Assembly: GCF_014274685.1 (NCBI RefSeq)
Contig: NZ_CP060393.1
Coordinates: forward strand, 3,965,501 to 4,029,500
Direction: 5' to 3'
Length of the DNA: 64,000 bases
DNA from: Edaphobacter sp. 4G125
Lineage (GTDB): Bacteria; Acidobacteriota; Terriglobia; Terriglobales; Acidobacteriaceae
Shown: positions 43,535 through 54,605 of the stretch, one piece after another
Position numbering within the stretch: position 1 is the first letter of the stretch
How the letters are laid out: every line of letters begins with the position of its first letter
Translations under genes and position numbers: made by a program
The notes under the pieces: generated by a model
Database searches by the model: none
What the model was told of the DNA's origin: nothing
What the model saw: the letters and a program-made list of their open reading frames with translations, nothing else

Positions 43535-44851
43535 TCAGTCTCGGGCTCCCGGCATCGACGTCACCAGAGAAGGCTCCCGGTAACCGTGATCCTTCTCATC
43601 CTTCGCAGGCTCCGTAGTCGCAATTCCATATAGCGAGTGCGAAGAAAGTCTTTGTGCCACCAGCCACGATACAGCGCACGAAACCAGGACCATCGGCAGC
43701 AGATGCCATTGTCCCGTAAGCTCCACCGTCATGAATCCTGCCATCAGGGGAGCATGAGTCGCCGCTGCCAGCAGGCATCCCATACCGAGAACCGCAGCCA
43801 TCAGCGGATTCGCCACATGAAAGAGGTGCGCCAGCAGATATCCCACCGCGCCGCCGGCAAAGACCGTAGGAGTAAACACTCCGCCCACCGTTCCTGTTCC
43901 CACACAGAACGTCGTCGCACAGAGTCTTAGGAGCAACACGATCAGCAGACCATCGACCGCTGGGGAAGATTGCATCATCGAAAGCAGCGCAGCGTCTCCA
44001 TTCCCCCAGACCATCGTGCTCTTCAGCGAGAGGACGCCCACCAGAACTCCGCTCCAGAGCAGCGGAAGCGGCCATCTCGAAGTACTCCTAAGGCTCCGGA
44101 TCAGCCACTGATAGGCCGGGCCTGCAAATCCGATCAGAACGGGAAACAGAAGCAGAAAAATCAGTGTGCTGTCCGCTCTCAGCCGAACTGATGGCATCTC
44201 GAAGACAGCAAATAACGGTCCACGCCCCAGCAGCAGAACGCTGATGAACCATCCTGAAAGCGACGCAACCAGAAGCAACGGAAGAACCGGGAGTACGAGG
44301 CTGCCCATCACAATCTCGGCCGCAAAAAACACTCCTGCAATGGGGGCTTGATATGCCGTAGCGACCGCAGCGGCAGCGCCGCAGGCAACCTGGGTCGCCA
44401 ATGGAAGATGCGAGCGGCGAAAGCGTCCTCCCACCCATGATGTTGTGGCCGTCGCAAACTGAATCATCGAGCCTTCGCGCCCGATCGCTGCACCTGTCGC
44501 GATCGAGAACGCCGACGAAAACGTCCTCCACAGCGTTGGGATAAACGAGATGTGTCCGCCATTCTTCTGAACCGCTTCGACATACTCTTCCGAACCGTTC
44601 TTCACAAAACGATGCCCTAGTTCTGCAATCGCCATCGCAGCCAGCGCACCAATCACAGGAATGAACACCCTGTGCCACGAGCTCAGTGCCCCGGCAGCAT
44701 GAGAGAGCAGGCCGGAGTGGCCCGTAAACAGCCACTGAAGAAGGCGAAACAGTAGGCGGATTGCTACGCAGGCAGCGCCGCTGATGAGTCCGAGAACCGT
44801 AACCCAGGCAAGATCTCCAAGGATGATCAGTGGTTTAGCTCGCCAGTTCAT
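43535..44851 (-). CDS. ClC-family chloride channel or proton/chloride antiporter
   Basis: This 438-residue membrane protein has the ClC inverted-repeat fold. The filter motifs are GAAIGREGSMIQFA, with the gating glutamate, and GGVFTPTVFAGGAVGY; the first GSGIP-like motif is changed to GSEEYVEAVQ. It could be a proton-coupled antiporter of chloride or fluoride. I start it at ATG 44851 with aggga 7 bases before; the longer frame to 44989 runs into the upstream gene. It overlaps the flavoprotein gene by 17 bases. Confidence 0.88.
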   Translation of the reverse strand: MNWRAKPLIILGDLAWVTVLGLISGAACVAIRLLFRLLQWLFTGHSGLLSHAAGALSSWHRVFIPVIGALAAMAIAELGHRFVKNGSEEYVEAVQKNGGHISFIPTLWRTFSSAFSIATGAAIGREGSMIQFATATTSWVGGRFRRSHLPLATQVACGAAAAVATAYQAPIAGVFFAAEIVMGSLVLPVLPLLLVASLSGWFISVLLLGRGPLFAVFEMPSVRLRADSTLIFLLLFPVLIGFAGPAYQWLIRSLRSTSRWPLPLLWSGVLVGVLSLKSTMVWGNGDAALLSMMQSSPAVDGLLIVLLLRLCATTFCVGTGTVGGVFTPTVFAGGAVGYLLAHLFHVANPLMAAVLGMGCLLAAATHAPLMAGFMTVELTGQWHLLPMVLVSCAVSWLVAQRLSSHSLYGIATTEPAKDEKDHGYREPSLVTSMPGARD

Positions 44852-46259
44852 AATTCCCTGCAACCTCTCCGGTGGGAACAGAGGGCTGATCAACAGCTTC
44901 AATGCTATCCGTCTGCTGATGAACAGAAAATCTCTCTGCAAGTATCGTCGCCAAATCCGCCGCCTGTTGACGCAGCTCCGGCACCGCAATGGACTCGATC
45001 AGCGTACCTTGTCGCGGCGGACCCACGCAGAAGAGAATCGGGGAAAACGCTCCGCTACGCTGGCGGAGCGCTCCTGCTTCATCCGCCCACAGACCGTAAC
45101 CATGCGGTCCTGCAACGGCCTGCCCTTGCGCAAAAAGACTGTTCAACAACGGAGAAGCCACTCGGGTATAGTTCATATCCGGCCCCGTGCAGTTGATCAC
45201 GCGTGCAGCCGAGATCTCTTGCAATTCGCCCTTGGAATCTCGCATTTGAACCCGCGCTCCTTCTGATGAGACATGCACGGCATGAAGGCTACCGCGGCGC
45301 TGGAGCAATGTCCCCTCCTTTAGTTCCGCGTCGATGCGATCGGCAATCGCTGGGGCCATGCGATGACGCACGACCTCCCACCGGCGCTGAAGATGACGAC
45401 GGAATCGCTGTTGCTCTACGAATGGAAGCGCTAGCCACAGTTCATTTGTTCTTGAACGGAGACTATCGACTACAGCGCGCCAATCTGCTCCCGAGCGAAT
45501 CGCTCGATGCACCACATGGAGCAGTTCACTTGCCCGTTTCGGAGTATTCCTGATGACAGGTCCATCAAGTGCCTGATAACCAGCGTGCCGATACGGAAAG
45601 ACGCCATGCCGCGAGATCGCAGTCACAGCACCGCGATGCCCCAACTCACGTAGCCGCAGGAGAACATCGACAGCCGTCAGTCCGGAGCCAATCAAGGCTA
45701 CAGGAGCCTCTGGAGAAAGTTCGGCATAAGTTTCATTCTTCCAGGCAGAGTGGCAGTAGACACCTGCCGCAATTGCCTGCTCGTCCACACCTCGCAACGG
45801 CGCAGGATTGAAGTTGCCTGTCGCGAGTACAACTGCATCTGCAAGGATCTCTGTCCCGTCTGCAAGGCGAACAGCAGCCTGTCCGCCTCGAACGTTGCAA
45901 TCCAGCACTGTTGTCTGGCGGTGTTCCAGTAACGGAAGCATGGGTTCAAGAATGGACTGGATATAGCGGCCAAATACGGCTCTGGGAATGAAGTCCGTCT
46001 CCTTAACCTGTGCGTCATAGTTCTTTCGTAGCCATCTCAGGAGGTGATCGGGCTGATCCGGCAACGCGCTGATCTTTCCCGCTGGAACATTCAGCAGATG
46101 CTGATGGCTCTGGGTCGAGTAAGCAAGCCCTAGTCCCAGGTCGAAGGAAGGATCGACGAGAACAACCCTGGCCCGCACCTTACGACGCAACAGGTGGTAT
46201 GCCGTAAGAGTACCGCTAAAACCGCCGCCTACAACTACGATCGTTCTACGCAATCTCAT
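44835..46259 (-). CDS. FAD/NAD(P)-binding protein (NAD_binding_9 family)
   Basis: This 474-residue flavoprotein has an N-terminal FAD-binding Rossmann motif RTIVVVGGGFSGTLTAYHLL, a conserved GLGLAYSTQSHQHLLNVPAG segment, the ATG-type motif VVLATGNFNPAPL, and a second nucleotide motif ALIGSGLTAVDVLLRL. These mark the family of uncharacterised FAD/NAD(P)-binding proteins sometimes linked to N-hydroxylation or siderophore genes. Neither the substrate nor the partner is evident. It is coupled to the ClC gene by a 17-base overlap, so the two products are likely needed together. Confidence 0.82.
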   Translation of the reverse strand: MRLRRTIVVVGGGFSGTLTAYHLLRRKVRARVVLVDPSFDLGLGLAYSTQSHQHLLNVPAGKISALPDQPDHLLRWLRKNYDAQVKETDFIPRAVFGRYIQSILEPMLPLLEHRQTTVLDCNVRGGQAAVRLADGTEILADAVVLATGNFNPAPLRGVDEQAIAAGVYCHSAWKNETYAELSPEAPVALIGSGLTAVDVLLRLRELGHRGAVTAISRHGVFPYRHAGYQALDGPVIRNTPKRASELLHVVHRAIRSGADWRAVVDSLRSRTNELWLALPFVEQQRFRRHLQRRWEVVRHRMAPAIADRIDAELKEGTLLQRRGSLHAVHVSSEGARVQMRDSKGELQEISAARVINCTGPDMNYTRVASPLLNSLFAQGQAVAGPHGYGLWADEAGALRQRSGAFSPILFCVGPPRQGTLIESIAVPELRQQAADLATILAERFSVHQQTDSIEAVDQPSVPTGEVAGNYELAS

Positions 46260-46419
46260 GACTTCAACCTACCGCTCATCGCGCAGCTTGGATATTTTCA
46301 AATTGTGATTCGCTATAAGAAAAACGAATGACCCCTATTACTCCATCCAAAACGCCCCAGGGCTCGCGGGATCGTCCCCAAATTTGCTAAAACGGTTCCT
46401 GACCTGGAGGGCTTGAACC

Positions 46420-47490
46420 ATGTTTCGGTTTGTTCCTGCTATTGCGACTGGAGTCCCCTGCCTCCTCCTCGCACTGAACATCAACACTCAACCGTTCATG
46501 AAAGGATCGAACAATCCATCGATGGAGATTCCAGTACAGATCGAACGACTCGATCCAGCAGCAGATGCTCTTCTACCCCAGCATCCCGTGTGGCATAGAG
46601 TAGCGACAGGATTCACCTGGGTGGAGGGGCCGATCTGGATTCACTCCGGTTACCTGATGTTCGCTGATATCCCCAGCAACAGCATTCGTAAAGTCGACTC
46701 TCACGGCGATTCAATCTGGCTGCAGCCCAGCGGATATCGGGGCCAGGAACCCTATGGCGGGAAAGAATCAGGAAGTAACGGCATGACGCTTGATCCTGCG
46801 GGCCGTCTGACAGTGGCCGGCCATGCAGCTCGCAATGTGATGCGCTTCGAATCCATGGATCCGCATGGCACGGTAACAATTCTTGCCGACAGCTATCAGG
46901 GAAAGAAACTGAACAGCCCGAATGATCTCGTGTATGGTCCCGATGGTTCGCTCTATTTCACAGATCCTCCCTATGGTCTGCGAACACAGAACGACAGTGA
47001 TCCTCACAAGGAACTGAAGATCAATGGCGTCTATCGCATTCCGAATGCCACGAAGCAGAAACCGGGTTCGCAACCAGACCGCAATGCGCTGCAACTCCTC
47101 GTGAGCGATCTGCCACGCCCGAATGGAATCGCATTTTCCCCAGACGGCAAGTGGCTCTACGTCAGCAACAGTGAGCCGAAATTCTGGATGCGCTATTCCG
47201 TCAAGGAAGATGGGACTTTAGGCGCGGGCAGTATCTTTCTGGACGCCTCAAATGACAAGCGTAACGGCGCACCTGACGGCATCAAAGTCGATGCCAAAGG
47301 AAATCTCTTTGCAGCAGGCCCCGGAGGCGTGTGGATCATCTCTCCGACAGGCAAGCATCTGGCAACCCTTCTGACAGAGAAAAGCACGGCCAATATGGCA
47401 TGGGGAGGCGCAGACGGGCGAACACTCTACACGACGACTACGGACTCCGTCTTCAGCATCCGCCTTAATACGACAGGCCTGCGTCCGTAG
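46420..47490 (+). CDS. SMP-30/gluconolactonase/LRE-family lactonase
   Basis: This 356-residue six-bladed beta-propeller has an N-terminal hydrophobic signal (about residues 1-20). The metal ligands of the family are visible: Glu in WVEGPIW, Asn in KLNSPNDLVYGPDG, and Asp in GAPDGIKVDAKGN, plus PNGIAFSPDGKWLYV. It should open a sugar lactone such as xylono- or gluconolactone in the periplasm. It faces the ManD-like gene, their stops 3 bases apart, and lies near the sugar-acid dehydratase operon. A ggaggg box precedes the ATG. Confidence 0.9.
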   Translation: MFRFVPAIATGVPCLLLALNINTQPFMKGSNNPSMEIPVQIERLDPAADALLPQHPVWHRVATGFTWVEGPIWIHSGYLMFADIPSNSIRKVDSHGDSIWLQPSGYRGQEPYGGKESGSNGMTLDPAGRLTVAGHAARNVMRFESMDPHGTVTILADSYQGKKLNSPNDLVYGPDGSLYFTDPPYGLRTQNDSDPHKELKINGVYRIPNATKQKPGSQPDRNALQLLVSDLPRPNGIAFSPDGKWLYVSNSEPKFWMRYSVKEDGTLGAGSIFLDASNDKRNGAPDGIKVDAKGNLFAAGPGGVWIISPTGKHLATLLTEKSTANMAWGGADGRTLYTTTTDSVFSIRLNTTGLRP

Positions 47491-47493
47491 AGA

Positions 47494-48702
47494 TCACCAG
47501 TCCGTCAAAGTTCCATCGAGTTTGCGTGCAATCGGCAGATAGGCGCGCTGGTAGGGATATTTCTGAGCTAGTCTTTCGTCAATATCCACGCCTAACCCTG
47601 GTTCATCGCCGGGAACCATGTATCCCGCATCGAAGCGATAGGCATGAGGGAAAACCTGATCGGTGAGCGAAGTATGCGGCATGTGTTCTTGAATGCCGAA
47701 GTTGTGGATCGCAAGTCCGAAATGAAGCGCCGCTGCCATCGTCACAGGAGAAAGATCAGTCGCACCATGGAATCCCGTCTTTACCTGATAGACCGCGGCA
47801 AAATCCGCCGCTTTCTTCAGCGCGGTGATTCCACCTCCATGCACGATGGTCATGCGGAGATAGTCAACCCACTGGTTTCGGATAAGATCATGCGCATCCC
47901 AGAAGGAGTTAAAGACCTCTCCCGTAGCAATAGGAGTAACCGTGTGCTGACGAATCAGACGAAACGCATCCTGATCTTCGGCAGGCGTAGGATCTTCCAT
48001 CCAGTAGAGGTGGTAGGGTTCGAGCGCTTTACCTAAACGCGCTGCTTCGATCGGTGTGAGTCGATGATGGACATCATGCAGCAGGTGAACATCCTCACCA
48101 ACCTCGCGTCGTAATGCCTCGAAGAGCTGAGGGACGAAGTTCAGATATCTCTCGGTGGACCACACGTTTTCCGATGGGAGTCCTCTCTCCGCAGGCTCAT
48201 ACGGCTTGCTTCCCTTCGGAACTCCATAACTTGAGGCCACTCCCGGAACCCCGCACTGCACCCGCACAGCAAGATATCCTTCGGCCATCAACTTCTTTGT
48301 GCTCTCAATTGCACCTGGAATATCTGAACCATTCGCATGAGCGTAGACCAACACTCCCTGACGGCTCTTGCCTCCGAGCAGGTTATAAATCGGCGTGTGC
48401 AGCGCTTTTCCTTTGATATCCCAGAGCGCGACATCCACGGCAGAGATTGCCGTCATGGTGACCGGGCCCCGCCGCCAGTAGGCTCCGCGATAGAGATACT
48501 GCCAGACATCTTCGATTGCAAAGGGATCGCGGCCAATGAGGCAAGGGATGACGTGTTCCTCAAGATAGCTTGCGACGGCAAGCTCCCGGCCGTTCAGCGT
48601 CGCATCACCCAGTCCATAGATTCCTTCGTCGGTCTCAATCTTGAGAGTGACAAAGTTGCGATCTGGCGAACAAACAATCAGCTTGGCAGCTACGATCTTC
48701 AT
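47494..48702 (-). CDS. Mannonate dehydratase-like enolase-superfamily enzyme (ManD/RspA)
   Basis: This 402-residue enzyme has the enolase-superfamily fold and dehydrates a sugar acid to a 2-keto-3-deoxy acid. Magnesium ligands are seen in LLHDVHHRL (Asp), [11 protein letters not shown] (Glu) and IATGEVFNS (Glu). The ManD/RspA marks [19 protein letters not shown] and [21 protein letters not shown] are present. Members vary from fast mannonate dehydratases to slow gluconate or arabinonate ones, so the exact substrate is open. It is followed in the same leftward direction by nothing; the SDR gene lies 38 bases upstream and is probably co-transcribed. Confidence 0.9.
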   Translation of the reverse strand: MKIVAAKLIVCSPDRNFVTLKIETDEGIYGLGDATLNGRELAVASYLEEHVIPCLIGRDPFAIEDVWQYLYRGAYWRRGPVTMTAISAVDVALWDIKGKALHTPIYNLLGGKSRQGVLVYAHANGSDIPGAIESTKKLMAEGYLAVRVQCGVPGVASSYGVPKGSKPYEPAERGLPSENVWSTERYLNFVPQLFEALRREVGEDVHLLHDVHHRLTPIEAARLGKALEPYHLYWMEDPTPAEDQDAFRLIRQHTVTPIATGEVFNSFWDAHDLIRNQWVDYLRMTIVHGGGITALKKAADFAAVYQVKTGFHGATDLSPVTMAAALHFGLAIHNFGIQEHMPHTSLTDQVFPHAYRFDAGYMVPGDEPGLGVDIDERLAQKYPYQRAYLPIARKLDGTLTDW

Positions 48703-48740
48703 AACAGGACCTAATTTCCCCTCAACGAAACCTTACACAA

Positions 48741-49523
48741 TCATCGATTGACTCCGCTTGCCAGAAATCCTCCGTCGACCGTCACAATCTGCCCTGTCGT
48801 AAAGCTAGATCGGGGGCTGGCAAGATACAGCAGTGCGGAAACCAGCTCATTCGGCTCGCCATATCGCTGCATCGGCGTCCTTTGCAGAAGTTCCTGCCCT
48901 CGAGGACTGTCGATGATCTTGCGGTTCAGCGCTGTCGGAAAGACCCCCGGAGCAATCGCATTCACTGTCACCCCAAAAGGGGCCCATTCCACCGCAAGAG
49001 ATCGCGTTAATGCGCCAACAGCAGCCTTGCTCGCTCCATAAGCAGCGACCTCATGAAACGCCACGAAGGTAGAGAGCGATGCGATATTTACGATCCGGCC
49101 AAAGCGGCGCGCCAACATAGTTTCTCCAAAGACCTGACAGCTGCGAAGTGTCCCCGTCAGATTCACGTCCATAATCTGGCGCCACAGGTCTTCATCCATC
49201 TCCAGCGTCGGAACACGTTTCGTAATACCGGCACAGTTGACCAGAATGTCCACTGCACCAAACCGAGAGAGGACTGCGTCACGCAGACGTACCAGAGATG
49301 ACCGATCCGCGACATCGCTTGGCATACTCAGCGTAGAAACGCCTATCGCTTCAACCTCCACGCTGGTTTCCGCAACGGACTCTTCACTGCGCGATGAAGC
49401 TACGACGGTAATCCCTTGCCGCGCCAGCCCCAGCGCGAGCGAGCGCCCGATCCCAGACGTTCCTCCGAGTACGACGGCGCACATGTCCCTAAACTCGACA
49501 GGATTCGCCAACGGTCTATTCAT
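48741..49523 (-). CDS. Short-chain dehydrogenase/reductase (gluconate 5-dehydrogenase-like)
   Basis: This 260-residue classical SDR has the cofactor motif VLGGTSGIGRSLALG (with G in the usual T-G-x3-G-x-G place partly changed to LGGTSGIG), NCAGIT, the catalytic Ser in NIASLSTFVAF and YGASK with Tyr and Lys. It probably oxidises a sugar alcohol or keto sugar acid with NAD(P). It is the first gene of a leftward pair with the ManD-like dehydratase, which would act on uronate-derived acids. The divergent gap to the next SDR is 110 bases. Confidence 0.88.
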   Translation of the reverse strand: MNRPLANPVEFRDMCAVVLGGTSGIGRSLALGLARQGITVVASSRSEESVAETSVEVEAIGVSTLSMPSDVADRSSLVRLRDAVLSRFGAVDILVNCAGITKRVPTLEMDEDLWRQIMDVNLTGTLRSCQVFGETMLARRFGRIVNIASLSTFVAFHEVAAYGASKAAVGALTRSLAVEWAPFGVTVNAIAPGVFPTALNRKIIDSPRGQELLQRTPMQRYGEPNELVSALLYLASPRSSFTTGQIVTVDGGFLASGVNR

Positions 49524-49633
49524 CCCATCAATTCAATCACCTTTTGTTACATGTCCTCTGAATAATTGAAGGGACAGTAGCTCAAGCGCGATCAAGGATT
49601 CTCCTGTTCCGATGGCTCACCAGGATTTGCAAA

Positions 49634-50398
49634 ATGCAGAGTATCCATAGCACCATGGTTCTCTCAATGGAATCTCTCACAGGAAAAACGGCGCTTGTCA
49701 CTGGCGGATCCCGCGGAATCGGACGTGCTACCGCACGCTCTCTCGCTACAAGAGGCTGCGCCATCGCGATCAATTATCTCCATTCGGCAGAAGACGCCTC
49801 CTCTCTCCTTCAAGAGGTTCGGGACATAGGCAGTCGCGCTTGTATGGTGCAAGCCGATGTCTCTCATCCCGACGAAGTGACACACATGGTGAATGCTGTC
49901 TCGCAGGAATTAGGACCTGTCGATATCCTCGTCAATAATGCGGGAATCAATCCCACAAAACCTTTTCTCGAGCTTGATTTATCTGACTGGAACCAAACCA
50001 TCCAAACGAACTTGACCTCTGCCTTTCTTGTCTCGCAAGCCGTTCTCCCCTCTATGCGACAGAGACAATGGGGAAGACTAATCTTTCTCTCCTCCATCGC
50101 AGCACAAACTGGGGGTGTCATTGGCCCTCACTACGCTGCCAGCAAAGCAGGCATGCTGGGGCTCATGCACAGTTATGCCAATCTCCTCGCTAAAGAAGGA
50201 ATCACTTCGAATGCAATTGCTCCTGCGCTAATCGAAACCGAGATGGTCCGTCAGAATAAAACAATTCGCCCTGACATGCTTCCCGTTGGTCGCTTTGGCC
50301 ACGCAGAAGAGGTCGCTCAGGCGGTTGTCTTTCTGGCTTCGAACAGCTATACCACCGGCCAAACTATTAATCTGAATGGCGGATGGTACATGAGCTAA
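49634..50398 (+). CDS. Short-chain dehydrogenase/reductase (FabG-like; candidate sugar dehydrogenase)
   Basis: This 254-residue classical SDR has KTALVTGGSRGIGRATA, VNNAGINPTKPF, the catalytic Ser in FLSSIAAQTGG and YAASKAG. The start is taken at ATG 49634 with agga 8 bases before; an internal ATG at 49667 would start just before the cofactor motif. As the first gene of a rightward operon with a permease, xylonate dehydratase and keto-acid dehydratase, it may be the pentose dehydrogenase of the pathway, but this branch of SDRs is too broad to be sure. Confidence 0.88.
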   Translation: MQSIHSTMVLSMESLTGKTALVTGGSRGIGRATARSLATRGCAIAINYLHSAEDASSLLQEVRDIGSRACMVQADVSHPDEVTHMVNAVSQELGPVDILVNNAGINPTKPFLELDLSDWNQTIQTNLTSAFLVSQAVLPSMRQRQWGRLIFLSSIAAQTGGVIGPHYAASKAGMLGLMHSYANLLAKEGITSNAIAPALIETEMVRQNKTIRPDMLPVGRFGHAEEVAQAVVFLASNSYTTGQTINLNGGWYMS

Positions 50399-50426
50399 CC
50401 AACGTCCCACTTTAGATATTGAATCA

Positions 50427-51749
50427 GTGAACTCTCCCTCCTCCATCCCGGAATCCCTCTCTCCGCGCGACTTCTCTCCTGAAGACCAGCGGAAGATCCA
50501 TGCCAGCCTGAAAAAGCGGTGGCTCTTTGTTCTTCCTGCGGCCTTTATCACCTACAGTCTGGCCTATGTCGATCGCGCGAACTATGGATTCGGGGCTGCC
50601 GCCGGACTGGCGGACACGCTTCATATCACCGGCGCCCAGACCTCTCTTCTCGGCTCGCTCTTCTTTCTCGGCTATTTTCTCTTCCAGATTCCCGGTGCCC
50701 GGTTCGCCAGGACACGTAGCGCCCGTTGGATCATCTTCGCCTCCCTCATCGCCTGGGGAGCACTCGCAGCTCTCACCGGCGTCGTTCGTCATTTTTCTTT
50801 GCTGGCCGCGATCCGCCTCTTGCTTGGCATCGCAGAGAGTGTCATCTTTCCCGCGATGCTGCTCCTGCTCACGCGCTGGTTTACGCGCGAGGAACGGTCG
50901 CGTGCCAACTCCATTCTGATCCTCGGCAATCCTGTCACCGTCCTCTGGATGTCCGCGATCACTGGATATCTCATCCAGGCCGTTGGCTGGCAAATGACCT
51001 TTGTTCTCGAAGGGCTTCCCTCTGTAGCTTGGGCCGTAGTCTGGATTCTTATCGTCCGCGATCGCCCTGCCGAGGCTCGCTGGCTGGATCGACACGCATC
51101 TCAGGCTCTCGAAGAACGGCTCGCACAGGAGCAGGTAACTCTCGATCCAGTGAAGTCGGTTCAGCAAGCCTTCCTTCGTCGCGATGTCATCCTGCTTTCC
51201 ATCCAGTATTTTTGTTGGAGCATCGGCGTCTACGGCTTTGTCCTGTGGCTTCCGACGATCGTGCGGCAGGGTGGTTCGCTCTCTATGGCACAGACAGGGC
51301 TGCTCTCTGCCATCCCTTATCTCGCAGCGATCGTCCTCATGCTCGTTGCCTCATATCTCTCCGATAAGACTCTTCGCCGCGAATCTCTTGTCTGGCCATT
51401 TCTGCTGCTCTCCGGAATCGCTCTGCTCGGCTCTTTCCTCATCGCAGACAAGAGCTTTCATATCGCATTCATTTGTCTTGTCATCGCAGGCGGCTGCATG
51501 TATGCGCCGTATGGACCCTTTTTCGCTATCATCCCCGAACGCCTGCCAAAGAATGTCACCGCCGAAGTCCTCGCCCTGGTCAATAGTTGCGGAGCTCTCG
51601 GAGCTTTTGCTGGAAGCTACATCGTCGGCCTTCTGCAATCATGGACAGGAAGCTCGCGTCCCGGATTCTTATTCATGGCCATCTCACTCATCGGTTCCGC
51701 TTTGATCCTGCTCGCACTTCCGAAAACGCCTCACCGAAACACGATATAA
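50427..51749 (+). CDS. MFS transporter, anion:cation symporter family (sugar acid uptake)
   Basis: This 440-residue major facilitator has 12 helices. The N-terminal [10 protein letters not shown] motif after the first helix is typical of the ACS branch (hexuronate, galactonate, phthalate carriers), as are [21 protein letters not shown] and [10 protein letters not shown]. It should import a sugar acid with protons. The start is GTG 50427. It is 28 bases behind the SDR and 28 bases before the dehydratase gene, so it very likely belongs to one operon with them. Confidence 0.9.
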   Translation: MNSPSSIPESLSPRDFSPEDQRKIHASLKKRWLFVLPAAFITYSLAYVDRANYGFGAAAGLADTLHITGAQTSLLGSLFFLGYFLFQIPGARFARTRSARWIIFASLIAWGALAALTGVVRHFSLLAAIRLLLGIAESVIFPAMLLLLTRWFTREERSRANSILILGNPVTVLWMSAITGYLIQAVGWQMTFVLEGLPSVAWAVVWILIVRDRPAEARWLDRHASQALEERLAQEQVTLDPVKSVQQAFLRRDVILLSIQYFCWSIGVYGFVLWLPTIVRQGGSLSMAQTGLLSAIPYLAAIVLMLVASYLSDKTLRRESLVWPFLLLSGIALLGSFLIADKSFHIAFICLVIAGGCMYAPYGPFFAIIPERLPKNVTAEVLALVNSCGALGAFAGSYIVGLLQSWTGSSRPGFLFMAISLIGSALILLALPKTPHRNTI

Positions 51750-51777
51750 AAACAGACAGAATGCAATAAGAACTAAT

Positions 51778-53787
51778 ATGCCTCCAGAGAGCGACATCTC
51801 GATCTCCAGCATCCTCGAAAGCGATTCCTCACTCTTTGCAGAAGTCAGGACGCATGCGCGAGGCCCCGAAGGCGCGCTTCCTATCACTCCCGAGATGCTG
51901 CTCACTCAACCCTCCGGCAATCTCTTCGGACTTTCACAAGATGCCGGTATGGGATGGGAACCTTCGCGCCTGCTCGACCCTGAGTTTCTCATCCTGAGCA
52001 CACACGGAGGTCTGCGCGCTCAGGATGGCACTCCCATCGCGCTCGGCTTTCACACCGGTCACTGGGAGGTCGGCCTGCTCGTCGCTGAAGCCGCACGCGA
52101 GTTCCGCAACCTTCACGCCATTCCTTTTGCCGGAGCCTGCACCGATCCTTGTGACGGCCGCACACAAGGCACGATCGGCATGTTCGACTCTCTGCCTTAC
52201 CGCAACGATGCCGCAGTCGTCCTCTCGCGTCTCATTCGCTCTCTTCCCACTCGCAAAGGCATCGTCGGCATTGCTACCTGCGACAAAGGTCTTCCCGCAA
52301 TGATGATGGCGCTGGCCGCCTGTGGCCCTCTTCCATCTGTCCTCATCCCCGGCGGAGTCACGCTGCTCGCAGACGAAGGAGAAGACGCAGGCAAAGTCCA
52401 AACCATTGGCGCGCGATACTCGCAGAACCAGATCACTCTCGAATATGCTGCTGAAATCGGCTGCCGCGCCTGCGCATCCCCCGGTGGTGGCTGCCAGTTC
52501 CTCGGCACTGCCGCAACCTCGCAGGTCGTCGGCGAAGCCCTCGGACTCTCACTTCCTCACTCTGCTCTTGCCCCGTCAGGTCAACCCATCTGGCAGGAGA
52601 GCGCTGCTCGCTCTGCACGCGCCATGCTTCGACTCGCGCATCTCGGCCTCGGCACCAGCGATATTCTCACCGATGCCTCCATCCGCAACGCAATGGTGCT
52701 TCACGCGGCCTTCGGTGGATCGACAAATCTTCTCCTCCATGTCCCTGCCATCGCCCACGCAGCTGGTCTGCGAAGACCCTCTGTAGAAGACTGGGCCAGC
52801 ATCAACCGACACATTCCTCGCCTCGTCGATGCTCTTCCCAATGGTCCCAACAACTTCCCTACCGTGCAGGTCTTCCTCGCTGGCGCAGTCCCCGAGGTAA
52901 TGCTGCATCTTCGCCACGCCGGGCTGCTCGATACCTCCGTTCGTACCGTTACCGGAGAGACGCTCGACGAAAATCTCAACTGGTGGGAACAGAGCGAGCG
53001 TCGTCGCGGGCTCAAAGAAAAACTACGCCAGCTCGACCGCGTCGATCCCGATGACGTCATCCTCTCTCCCGATCGCGCACGCTCTCGCGGCCTCACAGCG
53101 ACTGTCTGTTTTCCTGTAGGCAACCTTGCACCTGAAGGCTCCGTTATTAAGAGCACTGCAATCGATCCTTCGCTCATCGACGAGAACAATCGCTATCACC
53201 ACGTCGGTCCTGCGCGAGTCTTCACTACCGAAGAAGCTGCTATCGCAGCTATCAAACAAGGTTCCATCGGCAAAGGTGATGTCCTTGTCCTCATCTGTGG
53301 CGGCCCTGCCGGTGCTGGCATGCAGGAGATCTATCAGATCACCTCTGCGCTAAAGAGTCTGCCGCACTGCAAACACGTCGCCGTCCTCACGGATGCCCGT
53401 TTCAGCGGCGTCTCGACCGGAGCATGCATCGGCCACATTTCTCCCGAAGCCCTCGCCGATGGTCCCATCGGGCGCGTACTCGATGGTGACCTCATCGAGA
53501 TCATCGTCGACCGCAACGCTCTGCATGGCAGTGTCAATCTCGTTGGCGAAAACAACGAGCGCTTCTCCGCGGAAGAAGGTCACCGTCGCCTCCATGCGCG
53601 TGCTCCGCGTAACGATCTCGCTCCCCATCCCATGCTGCCCGCTCAGACCAAATTATGGGCGGCTCTTATCCAAGCAAGTGGAGGCATCTGGGGCGGCTGC
53701 GTCTACGACACCGACGCCATCGTCACCCAACTCCGCGCAGGACAACAAGCTATCCAAAACTCATCTCAGAATAAGGAAGCAAGATGA
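51778..53787 (+). CDS. yjhG: D-xylonate dehydratase, YjhG/YagF family (IlvD/Edd superfamily)
   Basis: This 669-residue iron-sulphur dehydratase converts D-xylonate to 2-keto-3-deoxy-D-xylonate. The length fits the YjhG/YagF branch (about 655) and not IlvD or Edd. Cluster cysteines are in [26 protein letters not shown] and [18 protein letters not shown]. The C-terminal domain holds [15 protein letters not shown] and [21 protein letters not shown]. The stop overlaps the next gene's start by 4 bases, so the following dehydratase is coupled to it. Confidence 0.92.
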   Translation: MPPESDISISSILESDSSLFAEVRTHARGPEGALPITPEMLLTQPSGNLFGLSQDAGMGWEPSRLLDPEFLILSTHGGLRAQDGTPIALGFHTGHWEVGLLVAEAAREFRNLHAIPFAGACTDPCDGRTQGTIGMFDSLPYRNDAAVVLSRLIRSLPTRKGIVGIATCDKGLPAMMMALAACGPLPSVLIPGGVTLLADEGEDAGKVQTIGARYSQNQITLEYAAEIGCRACASPGGGCQFLGTAATSQVVGEALGLSLPHSALAPSGQPIWQESAARSARAMLRLAHLGLGTSDILTDASIRNAMVLHAAFGGSTNLLLHVPAIAHAAGLRRPSVEDWASINRHIPRLVDALPNGPNNFPTVQVFLAGAVPEVMLHLRHAGLLDTSVRTVTGETLDENLNWWEQSERRRGLKEKLRQLDRVDPDDVILSPDRARSRGLTATVCFPVGNLAPEGSVIKSTAIDPSLIDENNRYHHVGPARVFTTEEAAIAAIKQGSIGKGDVLVLICGGPAGAGMQEIYQITSALKSLPHCKHVAVLTDARFSGVSTGACIGHISPEALADGPIGRVLDGDLIEIIVDRNALHGSVNLVGENNERFSAEEGHRRLHARAPRNDLAPHPMLPAQTKLWAALIQASGGIWGGCVYDTDAIVTQLRAGQQAIQNSSQNKEAR

Positions 53788-54605
53788 AGCTCTATCGCAC
53801 CCAGACTGGATTCTTTGCAGAGAAGGACGGAAACTACTTCTCCATCAACGCAACCGATTGGGATGATCTGCTCGCCAGCCCCGACATCTACGAGCACGTA
53901 AAGAACTCGCTCTCAACGCGTATCGAATCCCTCGACGATCATCAGGTTCTTGCGCCTGTCGTCAGCCAGGAGGTTTGGGCCGCAGGCGTCACCTATTTCC
54001 GCAGCCGTGATGCCCGCATCGAAGAGTCCAAAGATGCAGGAGGCGGTACCTTCTACGATCGCGTCTATCATGCAGAGCGTCCAGAGCTCTTCTTCAAGGC
54101 AACCGGACGACGCGTCGTTGGCCCCGGCAAGCCGGTCCGCATTCGTACCGATGCCAGCTGGTCCGTGCCAGAGCCCGAGCTCACTCTTCTGATCAGCTCC
54201 GCGGGGACCATCACGGGCTACACCATCGGCAATGACATGAGCTCTCGCGATATCGAAGGGGAAAACCCGCTCTACCTTCCTCAGGCGAAGGTCTACGACG
54301 GTAGCTGCGCTCTCGGCCCCGCTCTTCTTCTGTCTCCCGATCCTCTTCCACGCACGACCTCCATCCAGCTTCAGGTCTCGCGCAAAGGATCGATTGCCTT
54401 CTCTGGCGCGACGACTCTCGCAGAGTTGAAGCGCGAGCCTAAGCTCCTCGCCGCATATCTCTTCCGCGACAACAGCTTTCCTCACGGAGTCTTCCTGATG
54501 ACGGGAACCGGCATCGTTCCCGGAGACAGCTTCACGCTCGCCAGCGGGGACATCGTCCGCATCACCATCGACGGCATTGGAACCCTGGAAAACCCCGTCG
54601 CCTGA
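53784..54605 (+). CDS. 2-keto-3-deoxy-sugar-acid dehydratase, fumarylacetoacetase fold
   Basis: This 273-residue FAH-fold enzyme shows the metal-binding glutamates in [13 protein letters not shown] and the active-site [21 protein letters not shown] segment, typical of 2-keto-3-deoxy-D-arabinonate/xylonate dehydratases that form alpha-ketoglutarate semialdehyde. It is coupled by an ATGA overlap to the xylonate dehydratase, whose product would be its substrate. Hydrolases of the same fold act on diketones, but the neighbours favour the dehydratase role. An aagga box precedes the start. A terminator-like hairpin lies 87 bases behind. Confidence 0.88.
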   Translation: MKLYRTQTGFFAEKDGNYFSINATDWDDLLASPDIYEHVKNSLSTRIESLDDHQVLAPVVSQEVWAAGVTYFRSRDARIEESKDAGGGTFYDRVYHAERPELFFKATGRRVVGPGKPVRIRTDASWSVPEPELTLLISSAGTITGYTIGNDMSSRDIEGENPLYLPQAKVYDGSCALGPALLLSPDPLPRTTSIQLQVSRKGSIAFSGATTLAELKREPKLLAAYLFRDNSFPHGVFLMTGTGIVPGDSFTLASGDIVRITIDGIGTLENPVA

